DNA of 64,000 nucleotides from Streptomyces sannanensis (GCF_039536205.1 NZ_BAAAYL010000001.1:1674001-1738000); one strand, 5' to 3'; numbered from the stretch's first letter, positions 29,575-37,836 are shown. Notes: generated by a model from the letters alone, not told the origin. A program made the numbers and translations.

Positions 29575-29700
29575 GCTGGGTGTCCTTCGGGTGCTCGTCG
29601 GCGGGGACGCACCAGCCTGTTGCACAGTCCCAGCGACACGCCCGGGAGGCCAACGATCTCTACCCGAAAGTGGTAATGCCTCGCAAAGGGGAAAAGCCGG
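29575..29700 (-). promoter_or_regulatory. Leader region of the desA-like gene
   Basis: On the minus strand the 120 bp before desA carry the ribosome-binding site. The sequence is clearly related to 29841-29985, sharing GAGGGGCGGGGTGTGCA, GGGTNTCCTTCGGG and AAAGTGGTA-TGCC. Conservation of the last block, about 95-105 bp before the start, suggests a promoter or operator. I see no TTAGGTTAGGCT-type iron box, which normally controls desABCD. Confidence 0.5.
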
Positions 29701-29728
29701 GGCCCGCCGCACTGGTGTGCGGCAGGCC
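29701..29728 (-). terminator. Hairpin after the pepN tail copy
   Basis: GGCCCGCCGCAC (29701-29712) pairs with GTGCGGCAGGCC (29717-29728) with one C/A mismatch and a TGGT loop. It follows the stop codon of the pepN tail copy (29736) on the minus strand, in the same place as the terminator of intact pepN (33425-33460), but its sequence is different. Confidence 0.6.
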
Positions 29729-29730
29729 GG

Positions 29731-29845
29731 GGCGGTCAGGCTCCGCGGACCTTCAGGGCGCGGCGGAGGTCGTCGAGCTGGTCGACGAGTTTGCGGCGCA
29801 GGGCCGGGGTGGGGTCGGCGTCGCGGAGGCAGGCTTCGCCGAGGG
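29731..29845. repeat. 115-bp direct repeat, left copy (pepN 3' end)
   Basis: Identical base for base to 33459-33573 by inspection; spacing 3728 bp. It encodes the last 36 residues or so of PepN plus its stop. The match ends abruptly: the next bases differ at both sides. The pair bounds the unit with the 739-residue and DUF3800 genes. Confidence 0.95.
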
Positions 29846-29990
29846 GCGGGGTGTGCAGGCTGGGTTTCCTTCGGGCTGGTATCTGGTGGACACATCGGCC
29901 TGTACGCACGACCCGGCGGCATGCCCGATGAGCACAACGGTGTCGGCCCAAAAGTGGTACTGCCGCACGGCGAAGGGAAGTTGGGCGCAC
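29736..29990 (-). pseudogene. Chimera of a desA start region and the pepN 3' end
   Basis: Read on the minus strand, 29985-29846 is a diverged copy of the desA leader through its first codons (LHTPPL; the desA ATG is CTG here). It then passes in frame into GEACLRDADPTPALRRKLVDQ and the remainder of the PepN C-terminus. The junction falls in CCCCTCGGCGAAGCC, where the desA and pepN sequences share CTCG. It is a recombination product, not likely to be a gene, though the frame stays open from 29990. Confidence 0.8.
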
Positions 29991-30059
29991 CGTATTACGG
30001 TGGAGCCGTGGCTCCGGGGGTGCCGGCCGTCGGTCTCTGGAGCCACGAATGACTTTTCT

Positions 30060-32279
30060 TTATGGGACGTACGCCTCGTCCTCGTTCTCGTCGTAGTCGT
30101 CTTCAAGGGACGGCGTGGGAGGACGCCGGTTGTAGATCGTGCTTTCCAGGTCCCGGACGCTGGTGTCCAGTGCGAGCCACTCCTCATGGGATCCGAACGG
30201 ATGAAGTGTGGTGGCCGAGGCCTCCGGGGTCTGGGCCAGGTCCAGTAGCTGCCGCAGTTTTCGACGGGCTTCCTCCACGGCATTGGCCAGTGCCCTGCGC
30301 TCGGCCGCGAACCGCTCGCTCAGAGGTAGTTCCTTGTGTTCCTCGGCGGCGCCCCTGGCCTCCTGTTCGGCCTCGCGTGCCCTGACGGGGTCGGAGATGG
30401 CTACCACACGCCACTGTCGGAGCGGTTGGACAGCGACGCCTCCACGGTCTCTGCGCACCCTGTCCGGCTGATCCAGGTCGACTTCAGGAACGGTGTACAT
30501 CCGGGACGGGTCGCGTCCAAGCATCTGTGCCGAGGTGAAGGCACTGGTGCACTCGCGAGTCGGGTCGAATGCATTGGCGGCGAACGCCAACTGCCAAAGA
30601 CCCTCGGCCCGTTCAGCGAGACCAGCAACGACCTGATCGACGTTGGCCCGGAAGGGTACCGTCCGCCCGACGGCGGAACCCACATTGCGCGTGATCAGCT
30701 TGTCAGCGAGCAGCGCCGTGCCGCCTGCCACGGCGATGGTTTGTCGTGCGTCGTTGTTTCCGGTGAGGGCGAGCGGTACGAGTTCGGTGAAGTCCGTGCA
30801 CGGCATGGGAGACCAGTCGCCTTTGACAGCCTTGGTGAGGGCACCTCCGTTGGCCCAGGCGTTGCGGGCCTGCTTGAGCGAATCCCACTTGGCACCCCGC
30901 CACGGCAGGTCGATTATCGGCCCGAGCAGTTCCGCGTACCCGGCATCCGTCATACGGCGGGTGCCCTTGATGTCTTTCGCATGCCGCTTGACCTGTTCGA
31001 AAATCTCCGTCCTGGTCAGGATGTGTATGAGATAGACGGCCCGCCACAGTGGTGTCCCGGGAATGCGGCTGTCACGGAAGATCTGCGGCAGGTCTGCCGG
31101 CGGCCGGTGTCCGAGTGCCAGGCCGACCACCCCGTCGAGAACGTTCGGGCCTCCCCGGCCACCGAGGTGTACGCGGCGCAGCGCCCGGGAGCCGACCTCG
31201 ACGTTTTGCGCTGCGGGTTCCCAGGCTCGGAACTCCACGTGGACGGAGGCCAAGATGGACCGCACGGCGTCGTCGAAGACCTCGCGGGCCGGCAGGCCCG
31301 CCGTTCCGTGACGGCGCAGCCCGACGGTGATCTGGGCGGGAACGACAAGCGTCTGGCCCAGCCGTACCGAACGGTCCGCGGGCTGGCCTTCGCCCAGGCC
31401 CTTGTAGAACTCGGCACGGAGCTCGGCCAGTTCCTCCTGTCTGCCCAGCGCCATCCGCTGACTGAGCGGCTTCTCCTGGCTGCCTCGGCGCTGTGGCTTC
31501 TCCGCGAGCAGAACGCGGGTGGCGGTCTCCGCAATGCGTTCCGGGTCGGGCTTCTCCTCGTCGGTGAGCAAAGCCCATGCGCTGGTCAGCCGAGTGATGC
31601 CGTCGCGTACGACCAGCACGTCGACGGGTTCCGTATCGTCCTCGAACTCCAGTCGGCAGGGGTGGGCAATGAGCGCGCGGGTGATACGGCGGGCGAGGAT
31701 CGACTGGTCGTACGGCTCGGGGTTGGCCCGGCGGGTGGCAGTGATGGTCTGCCGCAGATGGTCTCGCAGGTGGGTGAGGTCGCGGTATCGGTAGACCACG
31801 CAGGCGAGTGGCTCGCCGTGCTCCCCGACATCGCCGTGCACTTCGGGGTCCTCGACGGGCAGGGCTTCCTGACCGGTGCGTGGCTGGAGACCGGGGAACA
31901 GTTCGGTGAGCCAGGCGCGGGTGTGGAGCGACCGCAGGGTGGCGCCCTCTACATGCTCTTCGATGAGGGCCGATACCTGGCCCTTCTGGGAGCGTAGCAG
32001 CGCGGCGGCGGCGTCCGGGGCGACGATGCCACGTGCGACGGCGTGCCAGGACTCCACGTCCAAGGTTGTGCTTGCGGAGCCCAGTCCTGCCTTGACCAAG
32101 GCGGCTCGGTCGGTGACCGAGGAGAGTTCGGGGAGGGTGCGCTCGAAGCCGGAGACGGTGAACTCTTCCTCGCCGTAGAAGAAGGTGATGGTCTGGGGCC
32201 CCTGGCCACCGTCCGCGCCCTCTTGCTGGTTCTCGTACGAATGGCCGATGGGCTCTTGGAATCCTGTTGGGATACTCAT
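30060..32279 (-). CDS. 739-residue protein of unknown family, island-borne
   Basis: ATG at 32279 (MSIPTGFQEPIG), set by GAAGGAGA (32283-32290). No signal peptide or membrane segment. I do not recognise the family. Visible features: TFFYGEEEFTVSGFERTL near the start; near residue 200, VDVLVVRDGITRLTSAWALL, which recalls the DGxxR turn of ParB/Srx-fold and DGQHR proteins; an Arg-rich middle (RVHLGGRGGPNVLDGVVGLALG, LWRAVYLIHILTRTEIFEQVKRHAKD); a C-terminal coiled-coil stretch (SERFAAERRALANAVEEARRKLRQLLDLA); and a very acidic end (SLEDDYDENEDEAYVP). Base composition is less G+C-biased in third positions than in its neighbours. It is downstream of the DUF3800 gene and may be a nucleic-acid-related or defence protein. 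Confidence 0.85.
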   Translation of the reverse strand: MSIPTGFQEPIGHSYENQQEGADGGQGPQTITFFYGEEEFTVSGFERTLPELSSVTDRAALVKAGLGSASTTLDVESWHAVARGIVAPDAAAALLRSQKGQVSALIEEHVEGATLRSLHTRAWLTELFPGLQPRTGQEALPVEDPEVHGDVGEHGEPLACVVYRYRDLTHLRDHLRQTITATRRANPEPYDQSILARRITRALIAHPCRLEFEDDTEPVDVLVVRDGITRLTSAWALLTDEEKPDPERIAETATRVLLAEKPQRRGSQEKPLSQRMALGRQEELAELRAEFYKGLGEGQPADRSVRLGQTLVVPAQITVGLRRHGTAGLPAREVFDDAVRSILASVHVEFRAWEPAAQNVEVGSRALRRVHLGGRGGPNVLDGVVGLALGHRPPADLPQIFRDSRIPGTPLWRAVYLIHILTRTEIFEQVKRHAKDIKGTRRMTDAGYAELLGPIIDLPWRGAKWDSLKQARNAWANGGALTKAVKGDWSPMPCTDFTELVPLALTGNNDARQTIAVAGGTALLADKLITRNVGSAVGRTVPFRANVDQVVAGLAERAEGLWQLAFAANAFDPTRECTSAFTSAQMLGRDPSRMYTVPEVDLDQPDRVRRDRGGVAVQPLRQWRVVAISDPVRAREAEQEARGAAEEHKELPLSERFAAERRALANAVEEARRKLRQLLDLAQTPEASATTLHPFGSHEEWLALDTSVRDLESTIYNRRPPTPSLEDDYDENEDEAYVP

Positions 32280-32413
32280 CGCTCTCCTTCGTTTGCCAAG
32301 CGTTGGTGGCACCAGACCGTGCTGCTTACGACTGGCCTCCTGTGGTATGGGGCGTTACAATGGACCCGCGGTCCGGGCCACGCGGTTGTGTGTGCCAGGT
32401 CTGCTTTCACGGA

Positions 32414-32433
32414 CCCCGGCTCTTGAGCCGGGG
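32414..32433. terminator. Hairpin between DUF3800 and the 739-residue gene
   Basis: CCCCGGCTC (32414-32422), two-base loop, GAGCCGGGG (32425-32433), followed by TTT on the plus strand. It lies 20 bp after the DUF3800 stop on the minus strand. It resembles the right-end hairpin of the IscB remnant (27816-27833), so a transposon-end origin is also possible. Confidence 0.5.
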
Positions 32434-32453
32434 TTTCGTCGTTGTGCTCCGGT

Positions 32454-33152
32454 TCAGCACTGCCGAGGAGGCTCCGCCTTCGGCAGGTGACGGCCGTACC
32501 ACTGCCACATGAATCGACGGCTCTCCTGCTGAGCGACGCTCTGGCAGGCGCTATAGGCGACGAGGTCCGCAGCCTGGAGCCACAAAGAATCGTGGGCCGG
32601 CAGCTGCTGGGCAGGCTGAGCGATACGGGCGGGCTGGACGAGCGTATGGGCCTGCCCATAGAGGGCTTCGGTTCCATCACCGTCCACAACGAGCGTGGCG
32701 TGTTCGTTCTCGGCGGCGAGCTGCCAGTCGGGCTGCCGCAGAAGGCCCGTGTAAGCAGTCGTCTTCGCTGCCCGCCAGTCGCCGAGCACGGTGGTGTGCA
32801 CCGAGGTAACGCTCACCCCAGGGTGGCTCCCGATCAGGTCGAGGGCGCTCTGAGCCATGCGGGCTCGATCGATGCGCGCAGGGTTATGCCCGCCCGGGCG
32901 TCCCCTTCCGAGAATGAAGAGCGTGGCATGGAGCTCGTAGTCGACAGGGACACCGTGTTCGGCGTGCCACATGGTGCGGAGCGCGGTCCAGTCACGCTCG
33001 AATGCCGCGGCCTGGCTCACCGGCGTGCTGACAGCGGCGTACACAGCAAGGCCCGTGTTCGGGATACCGGAGTCGTCGATGTGAATGACACGATCGACCG
33101 GAAAGTGCGCGTTGATGGCGATGCCATCCCTTCGCTTGCATCCGACCAGGAC
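32454..33152 (-). CDS. DUF3800 family protein without a canonical start codon
   Basis: The N-terminal family motif VIHIDDSG and the C-terminal LQAADLVAYSACQ are both present, framing the usual fold of DUF3800 proteins, which are often linked to mobile and defence loci. The frame is open from 33152 after a TGA, but the first ATG/GTG/TTG in frame is the GTG at 33044, and starting there would remove the VIHIDDSG strand. Either the gene uses a rare start (a CTG lies near 33149) or it is broken at the 5' end; an ATG in another frame at about 33130 hints at a frameshift. Coordinates give the open extent. Confidence 0.7.
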   Translation of the reverse strand, partial: VLVGCKRRDGIAINAHFPVDRVIHIDDSGIPNTGLAVYAAVSTPVSQAAAFERDWTALRTMWHAEHGVPVDYELHATLFILGRGRPGGHNPARIDRARMAQSALDLIGSHPGVSVTSVHTTVLGDWRAAKTTAYTGLLRQPDWQLAAENEHATLVVDGDGTEALYGQAHTLVQPARIAQPAQQLPAHDSLWLQAADLVAYSACQSVAQQESRRFMWQWYGRHLPKAEPPRQC

Positions 33153-33424
33153 TCAGACGTCATGCGGCTGCACCGCTTGACCCTGGGTACGGATCCATGC
33201 GATACGCGCTGCGTCACTTCGGAGAACTGCTCGACGGACTCTCACTCGACCGCTTCCGCCGCAGAGATCTGGCGGAAACGTCAGCTCAAGGCTCCTCGCC
33301 GGAGCGCCCAGCCTGTTGCCGGGCACCGCGTCACGTTTCACCGAATGGCTCGTAACACGTTCAGCGTAGCGGGCGTATCTGTCGCACCATCAACTTTTAA
33401 AAATATAGGGGTTGTTCGCGTGAC
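33153..33424. other. Unassigned island segment ending in an AT-rich stretch
   Basis: No recognisable gene between the DUF3800 frame and the pepN terminator. Bases 33391-33410 (CAACTTTTAAAAATATAGGG) are strikingly AT-rich for this chromosome and could be a promoter, a recombination junction or an integration boundary. A short open frame on the plus strand (MRYALRHFGELLDGLSLDRF) is not recognised. Confidence 0.5.
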
Positions 33425-33460
33425 CCAGGGGGCGCGCCCCGCTCGAGGCGCGCCCCCTGG
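33425..33460 (-). terminator. pepN terminator
   Basis: A perfect 14-bp stem, CCAGGGGGCGCGCC (33425-33438) with its complement at 33447-33460, loop of eight. It begins 3 bp beyond the pepN stop on the minus strand. Strong enough to separate pepN from the island genes. Confidence 0.85.
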
Positions 33461-33573
33461 CGGTCAGGCTCCGCGGACCTTCAGGGCGCGGCGGAGGTCG
33501 TCGAGCTGGTCGACGAGTTTGCGGCGCAGGGCCGGGGTGGGGTCGGCGTCGCGGAGGCAGGCTTCGCCGAGGG
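33459..33573. repeat. 115-bp direct repeat, right copy (in intact pepN)
   Basis: The matching copy of 29731-29845, here in its natural setting as the 3' end of pepN. Identity starts at the last two bases of the terminator stem and ends at the codon for TLGE. The flanks differ at once on both sides. Confidence 0.95.
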
Positions 33574-35950
33574 TGAGGGTTTCGGTGTCGACGGCGTGGA
33601 CGGGGAAGGCGTAGCGGCCGGCGGCGTCGGCGATGGCGGGGCCCCGGCGGGCGGCGAGGTCGACGGCCGCGGGGTAGTAGCGCTCGACGTATTCGCTTAC
33701 CAGGTCGGCCTGTTCGGGGTGCCAGAAGCCCTGTGCGGTGGCGGAGAACAGGTAGTTGGACAGGTCGTCGGAGGTGAACATGCGCTCCCAGGCGGCCTTC
33801 TTGGCCTCGGGGTCGGGCAGGGCGGCGCGGCAGCGGGCTGCACCTTCCTGGCCGGTGGCGCTGGGGTCGAGGTCGAGTTCGGCGGCGATGGCGGTTTCGC
33901 CGGTGGCGCCGAGGACGGCGAGGCGGGTCAGGATGCGCCAGCGCAGTTCGGGGTCGAGTTCGGGGCCGCCGGGGACGCCGCCGTCGGTGAGCCAGGTGGC
34001 GATGGTGTCGGGCTGGGTGGCGCTGTCGATGAAGGTGCGTACGGCGGCCAGGCGCAGACCGGGGTCTTCGCCGTCTTCCGTGCGCCGGATCAGCGCGCGG
34101 CTGATCGACGTGATCAGAGCCAGAGCGGCGGGGCGCTGTGCCGCCGGTGCATAACGGTCGGCGATCTGCGTGCGGGCGAAGCCGAGCACGCCCTGGATGA
34201 TCGCGAGGTCGGTTTCCTCGGGAAGGTGTGCGTGAGCGGTCTCCAGATATGCAGCGGGTTCGAGTTCGCCGTCCCGGACCATGTCGCGCAGGCTGTTCCA
34301 GATGACCGCGCGGGTGAGGGCGTCGGGAACTCCGGAGAGGCTTCGCAGGGCGGTCTCCTCGGATTCCTCGTCGAGGCGGATCTTGGCGTAGGTGAGGTCC
34401 CGGTCGTTGGGGACGACGAGGGCCGGGCGGATGCCGGGGCGGGGTTCGGGAGTTCCGGGGACGTCGGTTTCGTAGCGTTCGCGCAGGATCAGGGTGCCGG
34501 CGTCGGCGCCGTCACGGTCGTAGACGCCGACGGCGATGCGGTGGGGGCGGCTGCCCGTGTGCTCGACGGTGAGGGTCCACTCCCCCGTACCGGAGGCGGC
34601 GGCAGCCGTGAGCGTGTCGACTCCGGTGGTGCGCAGCCAGGCGTCGGCCCAGGCGTTGACGTCGCGGTCGGTGGACGCGGCGAGGGAGTCGATGAAGTCG
34701 GCGAGGGTGGCATTGCCGAACTTGTGGCGGGCGAAGTGGGTGTTGATGCCGGCGAGGAAGTCCTTGTCGCCGAGCCAGGCGACGAGCTGGCGCAGTGCGG
34801 AGGCGCCCTTGGCGTAGGAGATGCCGTCGAAGTTGAGCAGGGCGGAGGCGGTGTCGGGGACGGCCTCGGGGTCGGGGGCGACGGGGTGGGTGGAGGGCCG
34901 CTGGTCGGCGTCGTAGCCCCAGGCCTTGCGGGCGATGCCGAAGTCGGTCCAGGTGTCGGTGAAGCGGGTGGCTTCGGTGAGGATCTGGAAGCCCATGTAC
35001 TCGGCGAAGGACTCGTTGAGCCAGATGTCGTCCCACCACTGCAGTGTCACGAGGTCGCCGAACCACATGTGGGCCATCTCGTGGGCGATGACCATGGCGC
35101 GGGTCTGGCGTTCGGTGTCGGTGACGGCGGAGCGGTAGACGAATTCGTCGCGGAAGGTGACCAGGCCGGGGTTCTCCATGGCGCCGGCGTTGAATTCGGG
35201 GACGAACGCCTGGTCGTAGGAGTCGAACGGGTAGGGCTCGTCGAACTTCTCGTGGTAGCGGTCGAAGCACTGCCGGGTGATCTCGAGGATTTCCTCGGCG
35301 TCGGCGTCGAGGTACGGGGCGAGGGAGCGACGGCAGTGGATGCCGAAGGGCAGGCCGCGGTGTTCGGCGCGTACGGAGTGCCAGGGGCCGGCGGCGACGG
35401 CGACGAGGTAGGTGGAGATCAGCGGGGTGGGGGCGATCTTCCAGCGGCCGTCGCCGGTGTGCTCGGCGATGCCGTTGCCGAGGACGGTCCAGTTCTCGGG
35501 GGCGGTGACGGTCAGCTCGAAGACGGACTTGAGGTCGGGCTGGTCGAAGGCGGCGAAGACGCGCTGGACGTCGTCGAGGAACAGCTGGGTGTAGACGTAG
35601 GTCTCGCCGTCGGTGGGGTCGGTGAACCGGTGCATGCCCTCGCCGGTGCGCGAGTAGCGCATGGCGGCTTCGACGCGCAGCTCGTGCTCGCCGGCGGTGA
35701 GGCCGGTGAGGGGGAGCCGGTTCTCGTTCAGGGTCTCGGGGTCGAGGGGCTGTCCGTCGAGGGTGACGGAGCGCAGTACGGCGGGCTTGAGCTCGACGAA
35801 GGTGTCCGCGGCCGTACGGGCGGTGAAGCGGATGACGGTACGGGATTCGAAGGTGTCGTCACCTGTGGTCAGATCGAGGTCGATCGTGTAGCGGTGGACG
35901 TCGAGGAGCTGGGCACGAGTCTGCGCTTCGTCGCGCATCAGTACGGACAT
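33464..35950 (-). CDS. pepN: Aminopeptidase N (M1 family)
   Basis: 828 residues from the ATG at 35950 (MSVLMRDEAQ); an ATG three codons upstream (35959) is equally possible. The M1 features are intact: exopeptidase motif GAMEN near 254, zinc motif HEMAH near 287 with the third ligand in NESFAEY 18 residues on, and a C-terminal ERAP1-like helical domain. A cytosolic zinc enzyme releasing N-terminal residues from peptides. Its last 36 codons are duplicated 3.7 kb downstream. Confidence 0.96.
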   Translation of the reverse strand: MSVLMRDEAQTRAQLLDVHRYTIDLDLTTGDDTFESRTVIRFTARTAADTFVELKPAVLRSVTLDGQPLDPETLNENRLPLTGLTAGEHELRVEAAMRYSRTGEGMHRFTDPTDGETYVYTQLFLDDVQRVFAAFDQPDLKSVFELTVTAPENWTVLGNGIAEHTGDGRWKIAPTPLISTYLVAVAAGPWHSVRAEHRGLPFGIHCRRSLAPYLDADAEEILEITRQCFDRYHEKFDEPYPFDSYDQAFVPEFNAGAMENPGLVTFRDEFVYRSAVTDTERQTRAMVIAHEMAHMWFGDLVTLQWWDDIWLNESFAEYMGFQILTEATRFTDTWTDFGIARKAWGYDADQRPSTHPVAPDPEAVPDTASALLNFDGISYAKGASALRQLVAWLGDKDFLAGINTHFARHKFGNATLADFIDSLAASTDRDVNAWADAWLRTTGVDTLTAAAASGTGEWTLTVEHTGSRPHRIAVGVYDRDGADAGTLILRERYETDVPGTPEPRPGIRPALVVPNDRDLTYAKIRLDEESEETALRSLSGVPDALTRAVIWNSLRDMVRDGELEPAAYLETAHAHLPEETDLAIIQGVLGFARTQIADRYAPAAQRPAALALITSISRALIRRTEDGEDPGLRLAAVRTFIDSATQPDTIATWLTDGGVPGGPELDPELRWRILTRLAVLGATGETAIAAELDLDPSATGQEGAARCRAALPDPEAKKAAWERMFTSDDLSNYLFSATAQGFWHPEQADLVSEYVERYYPAAVDLAARRGPAIADAAGRYAFPVHAVDTETLTLGEACLRDADPTPALRRKLVDQLDDLRRALKVRGA

Positions 35951-36464
35951 GGGCTCCATGCTGCCCCATGGGGTGGAGGCGGCACAGGGGGGTCGACAAC
36001 TGCCGGTTGGAGAGCGCCAGTACGAGCGATTTGGCTCGATCGTGTGAGGGTCGGCCTTCTGGCTTGCGATGCCGTGCGGGGGCGAGGGTAGCGTGGCCGT
36101 GCGATCTGGGATGCCGGGTGCGGTGTCGGCTGCGGGGCCCCCTGCCACCGGAGAGATGGCCCGGGGCCTCCCCGTCGCCTCTGGCCGCGCCCACGTGGCC
36201 GGGTCGAGCAGGGAACCGGCCTCCTGGGACAGGACCACGCACGGGATGCGTGTCGCCTCCCCGGGGATGAGCACACCGGGGACCAGTACGCCCGGGACCG
36301 TTCGGGGCGTGCGGCTGATCGGACCCACCGCCGCTCAGTCCAAAGGAACGGTGGGCGACGGGTGGGGTGCGCGCTGTCGGCGCGCAGAGCCGTGATCGGG
36401 CTGGGCGTATGGGGGAGAGCGCTGCCGTTCACGGGCACGGCAGGAGCGGCTGGGCCCTTCCGCG
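35951..36464. other. 514-bp region without a recognisable gene
   Basis: Between the pepN start and the stop of the N-acetyltransferase gene. Several frames are open, as expected at this GC content, but none has a good ribosome-binding site or familiar motif. Short repeats of the type CCGGGGACCAGTACGCCCGGGAC near 36280 are noted. It should hold the pepN promoter. Confidence 0.6.
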
Positions 36465-37328
36465 TCAGTTCTCCTGGGCCGCTTCGTTCTCCTGTGAGGC
36501 GAGCCACTCCTCGTGGGCGCGGGTGACCCGGTCCCACAGGGCGGTGCGGTCGGCGGGCTCGAGGTCGTCGAGGTTGCGGCCGAAGTGGCCGGCGATGACG
36601 TCGAACCATTCGTCGGCGGTGGCCAGTTCACGGGAGGCGGTGCCTGCGGCGTCGATCCGTATGAGGACACGGCCGCGCAGCAGGTCCACGCCCTTGGCGT
36701 CGCGGCGCAGCATGGCGAAGGTGGTCACGAACGGGGAGTCGGGCGCGGTGGACAGCCGCAGGTGTTCGTCGGCGAAGTCGGCCATGGTGGCGGGTGTTCC
36801 CCGGAATTCCATGACCGGGAAGGGGCTGCCGGGGGTGTTGTGGAAGGTCCAGCCGCCGGGTTCGGTGGTGGAGGGTTCCATCCGGTAGGTGAAGGATCCC
36901 TGGGTGTAGGTCCCTTCGCGCAGCGGCAGCGGCTCATGGGGCCCGTCGCCGAGTCCGGCGTCGACGAACCAGGCCTGGTCGTCGACGCGTACGGTCAGCG
37001 CGAGATGGTTGCCGTTGGCGCCGCGGCCCGCGGGATCCTCGTGGACGCCGCCGACATGGAGGGTGACGTCGTAGCCGAGTGCTTCGAGGAGTGCGGTGAA
37101 GCCTCCGTTGAGGTGGAAGCAGTAGCAGCCCCGGCCGTCGGCGAAGCGGCGCGCGGAGAGTTCCGGGTCGATGCCGGGCGGCCGGCCGAGCTGGATGCCG
37201 ATGTTGTCGTACGGCACGCGCTCTAGATGCGCCCGCTGAAGCGCGAACAGCGCTTCGGCGGAGGGCGTCTCGGGGTGGGTGATGCCCAGGCGCTGCAGGT
37301 AGTCCGCTGTTAATGCGTTGTGCGTCAT
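36465..37328 (-). CDS. nat: Arylamine N-acetyltransferase
   Basis: 287 residues from ATG at 37328. The Cys-His-Asp triad of the family is visible: Cys70 in RGCYCFHLNGGF, His108 in GNHLALTV and Asp123 in FVDAGLGD. The N-terminal motif HLERVPYDNIGIQLGRPPGID is typical. It moves acetyl groups from acetyl-CoA to arylamines or hydrazines; close relatives act in amide formation in secondary metabolism. Usual motif RGGYC here reads RGCYC, an extra cysteine beside the catalytic one. Confidence 0.93.
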   Translation of the reverse strand: MTHNALTADYLQRLGITHPETPSAEALFALQRAHLERVPYDNIGIQLGRPPGIDPELSARRFADGRGCYCFHLNGGFTALLEALGYDVTLHVGGVHEDPAGRGANGNHLALTVRVDDQAWFVDAGLGDGPHEPLPLREGTYTQGSFTYRMEPSTTEPGGWTFHNTPGSPFPVMEFRGTPATMADFADEHLRLSTAPDSPFVTTFAMLRRDAKGVDLLRGRVLIRIDAAGTASRELATADEWFDVIAGHFGRNLDDLEPADRTALWDRVTRAHEEWLASQENEAAQEN

Positions 37329-37425
37329 GAGCGTCAGCCTAGGTTGGCCATGTCGGCGGCCGTCACCCGGGCCGCGTTCGACGGCCTGCGCGGCGGTCAT
37401 GCGTCGGCTTCGGCGCTGATGAGGT

Positions 37426-37836
37426 TCAGCGCCGCTGAGCGCCGGGGGACTCCACGGGGAGGTCCCGCTCGGCGGCAGCTTCGGCCAGGCGCTTGTCGTA
37501 GGTGACAAACGCGGTCAGTGCCTGTTCGAGGTGTTCGGCGCTCGCGAGATGGATCGCGTCGAGGCTGCGCAGACGGCGCTGCGAGAACATCCCGGCGGCA
37601 CGGAGGATCGGATCGGTGATCCGGATGCGCAGCACGCGGTCGAGCATGTCCTCCGCGGCGTCTCCCACCTCCGGGTCGGCCGCTGCCCTTACCAGTGCGC
37701 GGGCCACCTCGGTCTGGGAGAGCGCCGAGGTCACGTGGCCCTCGGCCGCGCGCGCCGACAGAAAGGTCCGCAGGGCCGCGGTCTCCGGTTCGGCGACGAC
37801 CAGCTTCATCAGCGCGCAGGAGTCGAGGTAGATCAA
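37426..37836 (-). CDS. vapC: PIN-domain toxin (VapC-like)
   Basis: 136 residues, TTG start overlapping the antitoxin stop (TTGA). PIN-domain acidic residues: Asp5 in YLDSCAL, Glu in SQTEVARAL, Asp in SLDAIHLASA and a final Asp in FVTYDKRLAEAA. Such toxins are Mg-dependent RNases, often cutting tRNA or rRNA. Coupled translation behind the antitoxin is the normal arrangement. Confidence 0.92.
   Translation of the reverse strand: MIYLDSCALMKLVVAEPETAALRTFLSARAAEGHVTSALSQTEVARALVRAAADPEVGDAAEDMLDRVLRIRITDPILRAAGMFSQRRLRSLDAIHLASAEHLEQALTAFVTYDKRLAEAAAERDLPVESPGAQRR

Noticed and set aside
29575..29700. Iron box (TTAGGTTAGGCT type) before desA
   Set aside because: I searched the leader by eye on both strands and found no such dyad.
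29736..29990. A real small gene made from desA start and pepN end
   Set aside because: The desA ATG is CTG and the rest is a copied gene end; the open frame has no independent support.
29731..33573. Integrase-type att sites for the 115-bp repeats
   Set aside because: No integrase, recombinase or tRNA target lies in the unit, so an att designation is not supported.
36069..36395. Open frame on the plus strand in the pepN-nat gap
   Set aside because: No ribosome-binding site and no recognisable motif; the STPGT repeats look like GC-rich spacer.
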